64,000 nt of DNA, taken from positions 248,001-312,000 of the forward strand of contig CALLUD010000007.1 of NCBI GenBank assembly GCA_938011325.1, written 5' to 3'. This document shows, piece by piece, positions 1 through 7,787 of the stretch. The translations under genes were made by a program, and so were the position numbers. This DNA is from an uncultured Spartobacteria bacterium. Lineage in GTDB: Bacteria; Verrucomicrobiota; Verrucomicrobiia; Chthoniobacterales; JAATET01. How positions within the stretch are numbered: position 1 is the first letter of the stretch; each line of letters begins with the position of its first letter. Under the pieces are notes generated by a model. That model made no database searches. It was given only the letters and a program-made list of their open reading frames with translations, and was not told the origin of the DNA.

Positions 1-1387
1 GGGTGTTGATCTCCTGCACGGAGTTTCCTTCGCCATCGAGCTGCATGTGAAGTCGCACGGAGAAGATGTGCTGATGGATCGGCGCGTAGAGTCCGGGTGC
101 GACGAGCGTGCCGTATTTTCGCGTCTCGCCCACGGGAAGCGCGCCCGTGTTCATGATGCCCGTGAGCTTGATTTCGTGCTGAATGGTGCCGTCGAGGTAG
201 AAATACCAGAAGAAGCCGTATTCGTAGTTGCCGACGGTTGAAACGAACGAAATGACGAGCCGGCGTGAGCGGCGGAGTTCCGTTTCGTTCGTGCGCCAGT
301 CCACATGTTTCCAAAGGAACCCGTAGTCCTCCTCGTGAAGGCAGACGGCATTGCGAATGGTCACCGGCTCGCCGCGACTGTTGACGAGGTGGGCGTCGAA
401 ATAGCGAATGACGCCGAGGCAGTCGCAGCCGAGTTCCAGCGAGTTCGCAAGCATGCCGATGCCGTATTCGCCGCAGTCGAAGGCGTTCTTTCGCGCATGG
501 TCCTGCGAGGGGTCGCCATACGGCACGATCATGTCGACGAGCGAGGCGCGGTAGATGATGGGGCGTTTCCTGCCGTCGTCGTCGTAGGTGATCTGGTGCA
601 GGACAAGGCCTTCGCGTGGAGTGAAGCCGACGCGAAACGACCAGCCCTGCCATTCCACGAGGTTGTCGGTCACGGTGAACCCCGGGCCCTCGGGCTGGCT
701 GATTTCGAGCGGCATTGTTCCGGGGCGGAAACGATCGAGGAATCGCGGGGCGTAGTTTCCCGGCTCTGGCGGGAGAGGCGTGATGCCGGTGTCTTCGAGA
801 TGGATAAGTTTCATCTCGTTGAGGTCAAAAAGCGCCATCAGCCCCTGCACCGGATGGGCGTAGCCATTTTCGCCTTCTCCGCCACGCACCCATGTGAGTG
901 CTCGGACCAGCCGGCGGCCGGCGTGCGCAGGGTCGTCGCTGTGGTAGACGCCTGCGGACCACGGATCGATCATCAGCAGGCTGAAGTCGTGGATGCCGCG
1001 CTTGCGAAGAGCTTCCTGAAAGAGCGGATCCTCGCGCAGCGTCTGCTCGCATTCGAAAAATTCGTCGAGCATCACCGGTGGCTGCACGCCGGGCTTGTGT
1101 TCCCAACTCGAGATCCTCCCTGCGGAGAGATCGACGATTGCCTCGTAAGTCTGGCCGGTTGCGTTGTCGAGGAGCATGAGGAACGCCTCGCGTGCCACGG
1201 GAGTGGAAGGCCAGTTGAGGACGTCGCTCCTGATGGGCTCGTGCAACGTCACCATCACGAAGCGCATCGTGGGTGTGGCGTAACGGGATGCACGGAAAAT
1301 TCCAACGGCTGAGGAGATTTCCCCGGCGGAGAGTGGCGTGAGGGGATGAAGCGTCGATGTCTCGGTCGTTTCTGCAGGGCTCATCAT
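1..1387 (-). CDS. Copper-containing primary amine oxidase (3' part cut by window edge)
   Basis: Oxidises primary amines to aldehyde, ammonia and hydrogen peroxide using copper and topaquinone. About 462 residues are visible; the family is usually about 640, so the C-terminus lies beyond base 1. The signature residues are readable: catalytic Asp304 in AFDCGEYG, the topaquinone precursor Tyr388 in TVGNYEYG, and the first copper ligands His438 and His440 in PIHQHIF. The third copper His would lie outside the window. The start is ATG at 1387 or 1384; neither has a clear ribosome binding site and no signal peptide is seen, so the enzyme is probably cytoplasmic. It is near an N-demethylase operon and glnB, which suggests amine use as a nitrogen source. 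The family is clear; the substrate is unknown. Confidence 0.93.
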   Translation of the reverse strand, partial: MMSPAETTETSTLHPLTPLSAGEISSAVGIFRASRYATPTMRFVMVTLHEPIRSDVLNWPSTPVAREAFLMLLDNATGQTYEAIVDLSAGRISSWEHKPGVQPPVMLDEFFECEQTLREDPLFQEALRKRGIHDFSLLMIDPWSAGVYHSDDPAHAGRRLVRALTWVRGGEGENGYAHPVQGLMALFDLNEMKLIHLEDTGITPLPPEPGNYAPRFLDRFRPGTMPLEISQPEGPGFTVTDNLVEWQGWSFRVGFTPREGLVLHQITYDDDGRKRPIIYRASLVDMIVPYGDPSQDHARKNAFDCGEYGIGMLANSLELGCDCLGVIRYFDAHLVNSRGEPVTIRNAVCLHEEDYGFLWKHVDWRTNETELRRSRRLVISFVSTVGNYEYGFFWYFYLDGTIQHEIKLTGIMNTGALPVGETRKYGTLVAPGLYAPIHQHIFSVRLHMQLDGEGNSVQEINT

Positions 1388-1521
1388 CGGGCGTGGAGTT
1401 TCGTTGCCTGCGAAGCAGAGAGCGGGCCACTTTGGGCGCGACGCGGCGACCCGAACTCGAAATACTTGCGAACACGATGAAGACCAGAGGTCCACGCCGG
1501 CTCGAACGAAGCAGGATGAGA

Positions 1522-2103
1522 ATGTTTCGCGTGTTTATGGTGTGGCTTGCGCTGGGCGTGGCATTGACGGCAGGGTTGCAGGCGGAGGACGAGATGGAGT
1601 GGGAAACTTACGAGGCCGAGGCGTTTAATATCCGGTTCGACGTGCCGGCCTCATGGAAGGTCGCGGAGTCCGAGGAGACGTTCGTCGCTTCGCCGGAGAG
1701 TGGGGGGATTTCGTATCTCATCGTGGCGGCGGAGGAGGAGACGACGAGCGAAGAGCTTTTTGCCAGCTTCGCGAACGACGTGGAGTTGAAGGTCGAGGAG
1801 GAGCCGGAGGACATTGGTCCGCTCAATGGCTTTCAGGCATGGGTGGGCGGCGGCACGGCGACGGTCGATGGAGCGGACGTGCTGGTGCTCGCGGCGGCGT
1901 TGACGCGCGGCACGACGAGTGTTGTGGCCTATTTCTTCTGCGAGCCGGCACTGGCCGAGCAATACCAGCCGGTGATGCTCGACGCGCTTCAGCGGATCTA
2001 CCCGTTGGATCTGCGTCCGGAGGAATTGGAAGGTGCGAAAACGGAGAGACCCGCAGAGACCACGCCGGAAGAGCCGGCGTCGGATGTCGAACCCGGCGAG
2101 TAG
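1522..2103 (+). CDS. Secreted protein of unknown function
   Basis: A 193-residue protein with a signal peptide (MFRVFMVWLALGVALTAGL) and a mature part beginning at about QAEDEME. The start at 1522 is preceded by AGGA five bases upstream; ATGs at 1516 and 1477 are in frame as alternatives. The central region (YEAEAFNIRFDVPASWKV) resembles the beta-rich start of PsbP/DUF1795-like proteins, but I cannot assign it to a family. The C-terminal 25 residues are rich in Glu, Pro and Thr and look disordered. It is divergent from the amine oxidase and converges on the SDR gene, whose end is 3 bases away. Confidence 0.75.
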   Translation: MFRVFMVWLALGVALTAGLQAEDEMEWETYEAEAFNIRFDVPASWKVAESEETFVASPESGGISYLIVAAEEETTSEELFASFANDVELKVEEEPEDIGPLNGFQAWVGGGTATVDGADVLVLAAALTRGTTSVVAYFFCEPALAEQYQPVMLDALQRIYPLDLRPEELEGAKTERPAETTPEEPASDVEPGE

Positions 2104-2106
2104 CAG

Positions 2107-2892
2107 CTAAAGAATCGCAGCTTCGGTTTCGGGAATGACCTGGCCGCCGTCGACGGTAAGAGTTTCCGCAGTGATGAACTTCGCCTGCGGGGAGGCGAGG
2201 AAGAGCGCGGCGTAGCCGATGTCTTCGACGTCGCCGAGGCGCCGGGCCGGAATCGCCTTCGACATTGTCTCGGCGTATTCCGGGCCGAGAGCGGCGATTC
2301 CCTCCGTGGCGATGTTTCCGGGAAGGATCGCATTGACCGTGATCCCGAACGGCGCGAGTTCGAGCGCCGCAGTCCGCATGAAGCCAAGCTGGCCCGCCTT
2401 TGTGGCTCCGTAGTGTGACCAGCCTGGATAGCCGGTGATGGGCCCGGTGATCGACGACGTGAGAATGACGCGCCCGTAGCCGGCCTTTTTCATTTCCGTC
2501 GCAGCGGCCTTCACCATGAACGCGGTGCTGCGAAGATTCTGCGCCATCAATGCGTCCCAGGTTTCCTCGGTCATGTCCTCCAGCGTGCACGACGGAAAGG
2601 CGCCGGCGTTCGAGCAAAGGATGTCGAGTCGCCCCCAGAGCCTTGTCGCCTCCGCGACCAGGGCTTCGCATTCCGCAGGCTTGGAGACATCCGCGCAAAA
2701 TGCCGCAGCCACGCCTCCGGCGGCGGTGATTTCAGCGGCGGTGGCTTCGACCTCCGCGCCGGTGCGGGACGCGAGGAGAACCTTTGCGCCGTTTCCGGCC
2801 AGCACGCGGGCAATGCCTTTTCCAATGCCCTTGCTTCCACCGGTGACGATGGCGACGTGATCCTGAATTGTAATGGCGGCGGGCAGGGTCAT
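2107..2892 (-). CDS. SDR family NAD(P)-dependent oxidoreductase (FabG-like)
   Basis: A 261-residue classical short-chain dehydrogenase. Visible motifs are the dinucleotide-binding TGGSKGIG near residue 18, the NAG structural motif (CSNAGAF), the catalytic Ser in LTSSITG, the YGATK active-site Tyr and Lys, and the C-terminal TVDGGQ typical of FabG-like members. The protein would be cytoplasmic and would reduce a carbonyl or oxidise an alcohol; the substrate cannot be read from sequence. It lies 43 bases downstream of the N-demethylase heme subunit on the same strand, so it is probably the last gene of that operon. Whether it acts on a demethylation product is inference only. Confidence 0.9.
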   Translation of the reverse strand: MTLPAAITIQDHVAIVTGGSKGIGKGIARVLAGNGAKVLLASRTGAEVEATAAEITAAGGVAAAFCADVSKPAECEALVAEATRLWGRLDILCSNAGAFPSCTLEDMTEETWDALMAQNLRSTAFMVKAAATEMKKAGYGRVILTSSITGPITGYPGWSHYGATKAGQLGFMRTAALELAPFGITVNAILPGNIATEGIAALGPEYAETMSKAIPARRLGDVEDIGYAALFLASPQAKFITAETLTVDGGQVIPETEAAIL

Positions 2893-2935
2893 AAGCGAAT
2901 GGCTTCCAGCGGAGTCCTTTTGTCCGGCGGCTGGG

Positions 2936-3946
2936 CTACGGATGGTGATCTTCGTAAGGGCTCAACCACTCGATCACGGTGTCCCTGTAACGCGTGAGGC
3001 CCTTGTAATCGGCGATCTCGGGCGGCAGCGACTGGAGCACCCGGCGAAGGCGCTTTGCCCAGGCGGGATTCGTCGCCAGCTCTTCGAGACTGATCAAATA
3101 CGTGCGAATGAGGAACAGCAGCCCGTTGCTGCGAGGAAGCCGCGGGAGGATCTGCACCTCGACGCGCAGGTGCACCTTTTCCCCGGCGTTCTCCAGGGTG
3201 ACCGCGGTGCGGTCGACGCCCCATTGGTCGTAGGTCTCGCTGGAGGTGTCCCAGCGGCGGCCAATGGTCATCGTCCAGTTGAATCGCTGCCACGGTTCAC
3301 CGGGCTTGATGCGCATGAGGAATTGCTTCGCGCGCTTGAACACACCAGCTTCGTGCGCGAGTGGCACCGGGCCGTGCCATTCCTCGAAAGACATGCCGAG
3401 GTCGAACTTGAGGGACCAGTCCGCGGGGAAGGTAAGCATTCCTGCGTCGAGCCAGAGATCGCCTTCGCGCTGGTCCAGCACGATCCAGTCGCCCTGTGCC
3501 TGACGCGTGATGTAATCGAGCGGTTCTCGCGGCAGCGTGAGAGGATCGCCGAAAGTGAAGGTATCGCGCAGGCCGAGCAGCCGGTTTTCCCACGTCCAGC
3601 GATCGCCCTCGCGGGTGAGCGAAAAATGTCGGGGATAGTCGGCACTGTATCGCTCCATGATCATCTCGAGGACGTCCCACTGATGATCCATCGTGTGAGG
3701 TAGTGAGAGATAGCGGTCCGGATCCTCCGCCAGCACCTGCTCGCGCAATTCCATTTCTGCGACGTAGTGCTCATCGACGTCGAACCAATGCTCGTCGAAC
3801 GCACCGGGTGCGCCCTGGCCGGCTTTCACGAGGTTCACCGAGTATTCGTAGCTGTCGCCAAGAAATGGAAACGGAAATCGCGCAATAGCGGTCGGGCTGT
3901 TGCGGAAACGGTCCGCCATCGGTGGCGGTGAGACGGGCGGGTTCAT
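2936..3946 (-). CDS. Heme-dependent oxidative N-demethylase alpha subunit-like protein (DUF3445)
   Basis: A 336-residue protein that I recognise as the DUF3445 family, the heme-PAS catalytic subunit of oxidative N-demethylase, also described as dimethylamine monooxygenase. Family knowledge says this subunit binds heme and removes a methyl group from a secondary amine, giving formaldehyde. Recognisable stretches include YLSLPHTMDHQWDVLEMI and LRVEVQILPRLPRSNG. The start at 3946 overlaps the stop of the upstream reductase gene as ATGA, which argues against the longer in-frame start. It sits with a PDR-type reductase and a DmmA-like protein, the expected partners. The folate-binding aminomethyltransferase-like subunit known from other systems is not seen nearby. 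Confidence 0.85.
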   Translation of the reverse strand: MNPPVSPPPMADRFRNSPTAIARFPFPFLGDSYEYSVNLVKAGQGAPGAFDEHWFDVDEHYVAEMELREQVLAEDPDRYLSLPHTMDHQWDVLEMIMERYSADYPRHFSLTREGDRWTWENRLLGLRDTFTFGDPLTLPREPLDYITRQAQGDWIVLDQREGDLWLDAGMLTFPADWSLKFDLGMSFEEWHGPVPLAHEAGVFKRAKQFLMRIKPGEPWQRFNWTMTIGRRWDTSSETYDQWGVDRTAVTLENAGEKVHLRVEVQILPRLPRSNGLLFLIRTYLISLEELATNPAWAKRLRRVLQSLPPEIADYKGLTRYRDTVIEWLSPYEDHHP

Positions 3947-4884
3947 AGGTCGAGATGGAGATGTCCGTTTCTGGCGCGCGACACACAGGCCAGCAGCCGG
4001 GTGCCGCAGGAGCGGTCTTCGTCGGTCCAGCAATGGTCGCGGTGATCGATCTCGCCACCCACCACGGCGACTTCGCACGTGCCGCAGCCGCCAATGCGAC
4101 AGGAATACGGCACGGCAATGCCCTCGCGCTCGAGCACATCGAGCAGCGTCGCTTCGGCGGGCACATGAATCTCCCGTCCGGTCTTCGCGAGCTTTGCAAC
4201 GAATGGGCGGGCCGTTGTCTGCGGCGGAGGCTGAAAGCGCTCGAAATGAACGTGGTGTTTTGGCCAGCCAAGTGACGTGGCGCTGGCCACGACGTCGTCG
4301 ATCAGCGAGGCCGGGCCGCAGACGTAAACGTGGGATCCGACGGGCTGACGCGAGAGAAGCGAAACGAGATCCGGCCGTGAGGAAATCGTGGTGTCATAAC
4401 CGGTGAAAAGCCCGCGCAGCCCGTCGCGAAGCTGGGGAAGGAAGGCGGCGTTTTCCACGCCGCGGTAGATGTAATGAAGCTCGAACGGAACTCCCCAGCG
4501 ACGCAGCGACTCGATTTGCGAAATGAAGGGTGTGATGCCAATGCCGCCGGCGATGAGAAGGTGCCGCGTCGCGTTGCGCGCGAGGGCGAACTGGTTTAGC
4601 GGATTTGTGATTTCCAGTGGATCGCCTTCCCGCAGCACCTCGTGAAGCCATGCGGAACCGCCCCGGGACTGCGGATCGCGTTGAACGACGATCTGCAGAA
4701 AACTGCGCTGATAGGGCGAGCTGGTGATGGAATAGGAGTTTCGTATGGTGCGCCCGGGCGTTGGCAGCACGACGCCGATGTGACTGCCGCCGGAGCAGAC
4801 GGGGAGAGATCCACGCTCCGCGACGAGAGTGAAGCGACGCACCCGTGAGGTAAGTTGCTCGATCTTTGCGACGCGGGTTTTCAC
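3943..4884 (-). CDS. PDR/VanB-type oxidoreductase, electron donor of the N-demethylase
   Basis: A 313-residue phthalate dioxygenase reductase-type protein. In order it has a flavin-binding barrel with RNSYSITSS (the RxYS motif), an NAD-binding domain with GGIGITPF and CGP, and a C-terminal plant-type 2Fe-2S domain with Cys262, Cys267, Cys270 and Cys300 in the exact C-x4-C-x2-C-x29-C spacing. It would pass electrons from NAD(P)H through flavin and the iron-sulfur cluster to the heme subunit. The start is GTG, overlapping the stop of the upstream DmmA-like gene as GTGA. The same overlap style links it to the heme subunit, so the three genes are translationally coupled. Confidence 0.93.
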   Translation of the reverse strand: MKTRVAKIEQLTSRVRRFTLVAERGSLPVCSGGSHIGVVLPTPGRTIRNSYSITSSPYQRSFLQIVVQRDPQSRGGSAWLHEVLREGDPLEITNPLNQFALARNATRHLLIAGGIGITPFISQIESLRRWGVPFELHYIYRGVENAAFLPQLRDGLRGLFTGYDTTISSRPDLVSLLSRQPVGSHVYVCGPASLIDDVVASATSLGWPKHHVHFERFQPPPQTTARPFVAKLAKTGREIHVPAEATLLDVLEREGIAVPYSCRIGGCGTCEVAVVGGEIDHRDHCWTDEDRSCGTRLLACVSRARNGHLHLDL

Positions 4885-5432
4885 GCGTAGAGCACCTCCT
4901 GTTCAGGAAGTTCGCCAGGAACCTCCGCATCGACGCGCACGCCGGCGTAGGCGACCAGCCGGCGGGAAAAGTGATCCCGCACAAAGAGAGTGTGTCCGCA
5001 GCCGCTGCAGGGGACAATGTTGGTGACGACGTTCGCGGTGAATGCCTTGCAATGGACGCAGTAAACCGTGCGTGCGGCACTGCCCGCGAGTTCGGCCAGG
5101 ATCCGGTCCAGGCTCAGCCCGCAGTCGCGTCCGATCCGGAATGCCCGCCAGATGAATTGCTCCGGGCCCGCGAGATAGAGCGCCGTTGATGCCGGGCTGC
5201 TTTTCAACTCCGCCTCCAGCCGCGCAAGCAGAAATGCCGCGCTACGAAGCACGATGGCTTCCGGGGGAGCGCCATCTCCGGTGTGGAGATGCGTGAGATT
5301 TTCGGGGGACTCGGGGAGCGCGCGCCGCACCGCACGCGCTCCCCTTTCACCCATGCTAGCGAAGAGATGTCTCCCCGCGCCGGGAACGACAGCGAGATCG
5401 ACGTAGACTGGTTTGCTTCGCACCCAACCCAT
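4881..5432 (-). CDS. DmmA-like subunit of dimethylamine monooxygenase / N-demethylase
   Basis: A 183-residue protein with a C-terminal zinc-ribbon or rubredoxin-like metal site: Cys125-x2-Cys128 and Cys142-x2-Cys145. The pattern YCVHCKAF followed by PCSGCGHTLFVRDHFSRRL is what I recognise from DmmA family proteins. The N-terminal part (ALYLAGPEQFIWRAF) resembles a ferredoxin-reductase NAD-domain fragment, which fits an electron-transfer or scaffold role beside the reductase. It lies between the cupin gene (9 bases upstream) and the reductase (GTGA overlap). The assignment rests on this motif and the context. Confidence 0.8.
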   Translation of the reverse strand: MGWVRSKPVYVDLAVVPGAGRHLFASMGERGARAVRRALPESPENLTHLHTGDGAPPEAIVLRSAAFLLARLEAELKSSPASTALYLAGPEQFIWRAFRIGRDCGLSLDRILAELAGSAARTVYCVHCKAFTANVVTNIVPCSGCGHTLFVRDHFSRRLVAYAGVRVDAEVPGELPEQEVLYA

Positions 5433-5441
5433 GGCGAGGCG

Positions 5442-5909
5442 TCAAGTTGCAAGCAGATCTTCCTTCTTCCACCATGCGGTCACCTTCTCGGGGATTGGCG
5501 TTTCGACGGTCCCTTCGAATCCCGGCAGGAATGATGGCTCCGATGCGCGATGGCCGACATAGACCGCCGTGCCGTCGCATTCCGCGCAGAACATGACCAG
5601 ATGCGGCGGTGTGAAAATGAAGACGTCGCCCGGCGTGCCCTCGTATTTCACGCCGTCCTCGTCCCGCACGACAATTTTGCCCGTCACCACGGTCTTCACT
5701 TCGAGGTATTCGTAAAAAAACGGGAAATCCACGGACGGCCGCATTTCGAAACGCCCCACGGTGAGAGGTCGGGATTCGCCGGAGACCGGGAGATCGAGGA
5801 TTGAGCTCTTGAGGCCCGGGCACTGGTAACTCTTTTCGAGATCGACCATCTCGGCGGAGCCGTATTTCAGCAACTGGATGCCAGGTTTCGTGGAAAGGAA
5901 TTCGGGCAT
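5442..5909 (-). CDS. Cupin domain protein, EutQ-like
   Basis: A 155-residue single-cupin protein. The cupin core is visible in GRFEMRPSVDFPFFYEYLEV and TPGDVFIFTPPHLVMFCAE; the usual cupin metal-binding histidines are poorly kept. It resembles EutQ-type cupins from ethanolamine use, but its own role is not known. The start at 5909 begins MPEFLSTKPG; a longer frame exists upstream but would run over the 5943-5956 palindrome. It is the first gene of the N-demethylase operon and is divergent from glnB, so the 258-base gap should carry the operon promoter. It could bind an amine or a C1 product, or act in regulation. Confidence 0.75.
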   Translation of the reverse strand: MPEFLSTKPGIQLLKYGSAEMVDLEKSYQCPGLKSSILDLPVSGESRPLTVGRFEMRPSVDFPFFYEYLEVKTVVTGKIVVRDEDGVKYEGTPGDVFIFTPPHLVMFCAECDGTAVYVGHRASEPSFLPGFEGTVETPIPEKVTAWWKKEDLLAT

Positions 5910-5942
5910 TTTGGGTTTAAGAGTTGAGACCGATTTTTCTCT

Positions 5943-5956
5943 GCAACATATGTTGC
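5943..5956. promoter_or_regulatory. Perfect 14-bp palindrome upstream of the N-demethylase operon
   Basis: GCAACATATGTTGC reads identically on both strands. It lies 34 bases upstream of the cupin start codon and about 150 bases upstream of the predicted glnB transcription start. It is a candidate binding site for a dimeric regulator. The regulator itself is not identified in this window. Confidence 0.5.
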
Positions 5957-5974
5957 GTGATAGGAAACAAATGT

Positions 5975-5996
5975 GAGCATGCATCGTGCCATGCTC
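5975..5996. promoter_or_regulatory. Inverted repeat GAGCATG-N8-CATGCTC
   Basis: Two perfect 7-base arms (5975-5981 and 5990-5996) are separated by 8 bases. The repeat sits 112-133 bases upstream of the predicted sigma-54 start of glnB, a normal distance for an enhancer-binding protein site. It does not match the classical NtrC half-site TGCACC. Confidence 0.4.
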
Positions 5997-6081
5997 GAGA
6001 GAAGAATGTTTTTGTTTGCGATGAAGATCGGGGATGCTTCGCGAGGATAGATTACATCAGGATAAAAAAGAATGTCCGTTC

Positions 6082-6097
6082 TGGCATTCGCATTGCT
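6082..6097 (+). promoter_or_regulatory. Sigma-54 (-24/-12) promoter of glnB
   Basis: TGGCATTCGCATTGCT matches the sigma-54 consensus TGGCAYRNNNNTTGCW at every fixed position except one purine. The GG at 6083-6084 and GC at 6095-6096 are 12 bases apart, the required spacing. Transcription would start near 6108, giving a 60-base leader before glnB at 6168. Control by sigma-54 fits PII biology, where nitrogen limitation raises expression. Confidence 0.75.
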
Positions 6098-6167
6098 CTC
6101 CTCCGGTTTAAGCGTTGCAGGAAATGCAACGGAAAAATATTAAAAAGAAACACACGGAGATGCAGGG

Positions 6168-6506
6168 ATGAAAAAGGTGGAAGCAATCATCAAGCCGTTC
6201 AAGCTTGAGGAGGTGAAGGAAGCGGTGGCCGCCATGGGCATCGAGGGAATGACGGTGACCGAAGTGCGCGGGTTTGGCCGCCAGAAGGGTCAGACGGAGA
6301 TCTATCGCGGGAGCGAATACACGATCGAGTTTCTGCCGAAGATCAAGGTGGAGATCGTCGTGCCCGACGAGCTGGCGCCGACGTTGGTCGATGCTGTGAC
6401 GGATGCGGCGAAGACCGGGAAAATCGGCGATGGGAAGGTTTTTGTGTCGGGAATCGAGGAGGCGGTGCGGATTCGCACGGGGGAAACCGCGGAAGCGGCG
6501 GTGTAG
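6168..6506 (+). CDS. glnB: Nitrogen regulatory protein P-II
   Basis: A 112-residue PII signal protein. It senses 2-oxoglutarate, ATP and ADP and controls nitrogen assimilation enzymes. It starts with the characteristic MKKVEAIIKPFKLEEVKEA and carries the T-loop GQTEIYRGSEYTIEFLPK with the uridylylation site Tyr51. The B-loop TGKIGDGKVFV and C-terminal region are intact, and the length matches the family. No amtB or glnA follows, so it is a stand-alone gene here. A strong sigma-54 promoter is placed 60-85 bases upstream. The neighbouring amine operon supplies ammonia-yielding reactions. Confidence 0.96.
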   Translation: MKKVEAIIKPFKLEEVKEAVAAMGIEGMTVTEVRGFGRQKGQTEIYRGSEYTIEFLPKIKVEIVVPDELAPTLVDAVTDAAKTGKIGDGKVFVSGIEEAVRIRTGETAEAAV

Positions 6507-6514
6507 CGTCGCCG

Positions 6515-7741
6515 CTAGTCGGTGAATTTCACCGCGATGCCTTCGCGGCGGAGGCCCCGCTGCAGGTCCTTCTCAATCTCCGCGTAGCTGCGCCCGCGAA
6601 TCAGATGCCTGGACACGGCGTCGTCCAGTCCCTTTTTGTCACGCGATTTGATTGCTTCGATCTCGCGAAGGTAATCCTTGATGTGCGTGCCTTTGCCGTC
6701 GTCGTCGATGTGATAAAAATAATAGGTGAGCACGAGGGCCGAGGCGTAGTTGCGCCAGGCGACGTTGGTGATGGCGGAGCCTTGAGTGCCGGATGACTGG
6801 GCATTGGATTCCTCATTCCTGGCGAGGGCTTCATCCCATGTCTTGTTGGTGATATTGAAAAGCCGCTCCAATGGCACCATCGGGAACTCGCCGGGGCCGG
6901 TGAGGTAAGTCAGGCGCTGCTTGAGATTGTTGCCCTGCTTGAGGAAGGAAAATCGACCGTTGTCGTAGGGCGCGAGCTCCACGTATTCGGCGGCACCTTC
7001 CGTGAACCACACGGGAATCTTCGAGAGCCAGTGGTTCATCATTTGATGGGTGATTTCGTGGATGAGCGTCTTGTAATCTTCGGCGACGTAATCGACCGCC
7101 ACCCGGCTTCCCACCATCTTTACGCCGAGGCTGTCGAGGGGGACCATCAACGCCTGTTTGGACGGGGAGTAAACACCCGCCGACCCCGGCGTCCCGCCGG
7201 CTTTGCTGTAGTCCAACTTGTTCGTGAAAATCCGCGCGAGGAACTTCTTCCGCTCCCCCTCCGGAACGGGGCGCAAGTCGAGCGGCAACAGGCAGTTCAC
7301 CAGCCACGTTGCTTCGAACACGCGACTGATTTCGCGCATGAGATTCGCGCTGAGCTTCGAGTCGCACACGAATTCGTAGTGCTCGGACTCGTAGACGAAT
7401 TCCTTTGTCTCCGGATCCTCGTGAACGACCGTAACTTCCGGCAATTCCTTGAGCGAAACCGTGCGCGGCCAGTCGGCTTCCGCCGGAGGTCCGTTGTAGG
7501 TGAGCGCGCCGGCAGTGGGCTGCTCGATCCATTTGCGGTCGGCCTCGGAAAGCGATTTGAGCGGAACGGTGATGGTATCGCCGCTTCGCAGTTTCAATAC
7601 GACCTGATCCGCCTCGGTGCGTTCGAGCGAGGCTTCGATCTGTCGCTGTTGCACATCGGTCCATGTGCGAAACTCCGCCTCGGCGGAGAACGCGGAGCCG
7701 GCCACCAAGCAGGCGGCGACGAGGGGGGGCACGCGGACCAT
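6515..7741 (-). CDS. Secreted SHD1-domain protein with a gluzincin protease domain
   Basis: A 408-residue protein with a signal peptide (MVRVPPLVAACLVAGSAFSA), chosen as start over an upstream frame that would bury it. Residues of about 24-75 (FRTWTDVQQRQIEASLER) form an SHD1-like domain seen in many planctomycete and verrucomicrobial secreted proteins. The C-terminal half holds a zinc metalloprotease motif, His228-Glu229-x2-His232 (LIHEITHQ), with a downstream Glu248 in WFTEGAAEY, the gluzincin arrangement. It probably acts in the periplasm or outside the cell on unknown proteins. It converges on glnB with only 8 bases between the genes. Confidence 0.83.
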   Translation of the reverse strand: MVRVPPLVAACLVAGSAFSAEAEFRTWTDVQQRQIEASLERTEADQVVLKLRSGDTITVPLKSLSEADRKWIEQPTAGALTYNGPPAEADWPRTVSLKELPEVTVVHEDPETKEFVYESEHYEFVCDSKLSANLMREISRVFEATWLVNCLLPLDLRPVPEGERKKFLARIFTNKLDYSKAGGTPGSAGVYSPSKQALMVPLDSLGVKMVGSRVAVDYVAEDYKTLIHEITHQMMNHWLSKIPVWFTEGAAEYVELAPYDNGRFSFLKQGNNLKQRLTYLTGPGEFPMVPLERLFNITNKTWDEALARNEESNAQSSGTQGSAITNVAWRNYASALVLTYYFYHIDDDGKGTHIKDYLREIEAIKSRDKKGLDDAVSRHLIRGRSYAEIEKDLQRGLRREGIAVKFTD

Positions 7742-7787
7742 CAGTCCCCTATAGCCGGGCTTGCGCGGACTGGCGAGAGTGGGCTGA

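Noticed and set aside
6494..6516. Stem AGCGGCG/CGCCGCT at the end of glnB as a terminator
   Set aside because: Only 7 pairs, partly inside the coding sequence, and no T-run follows.
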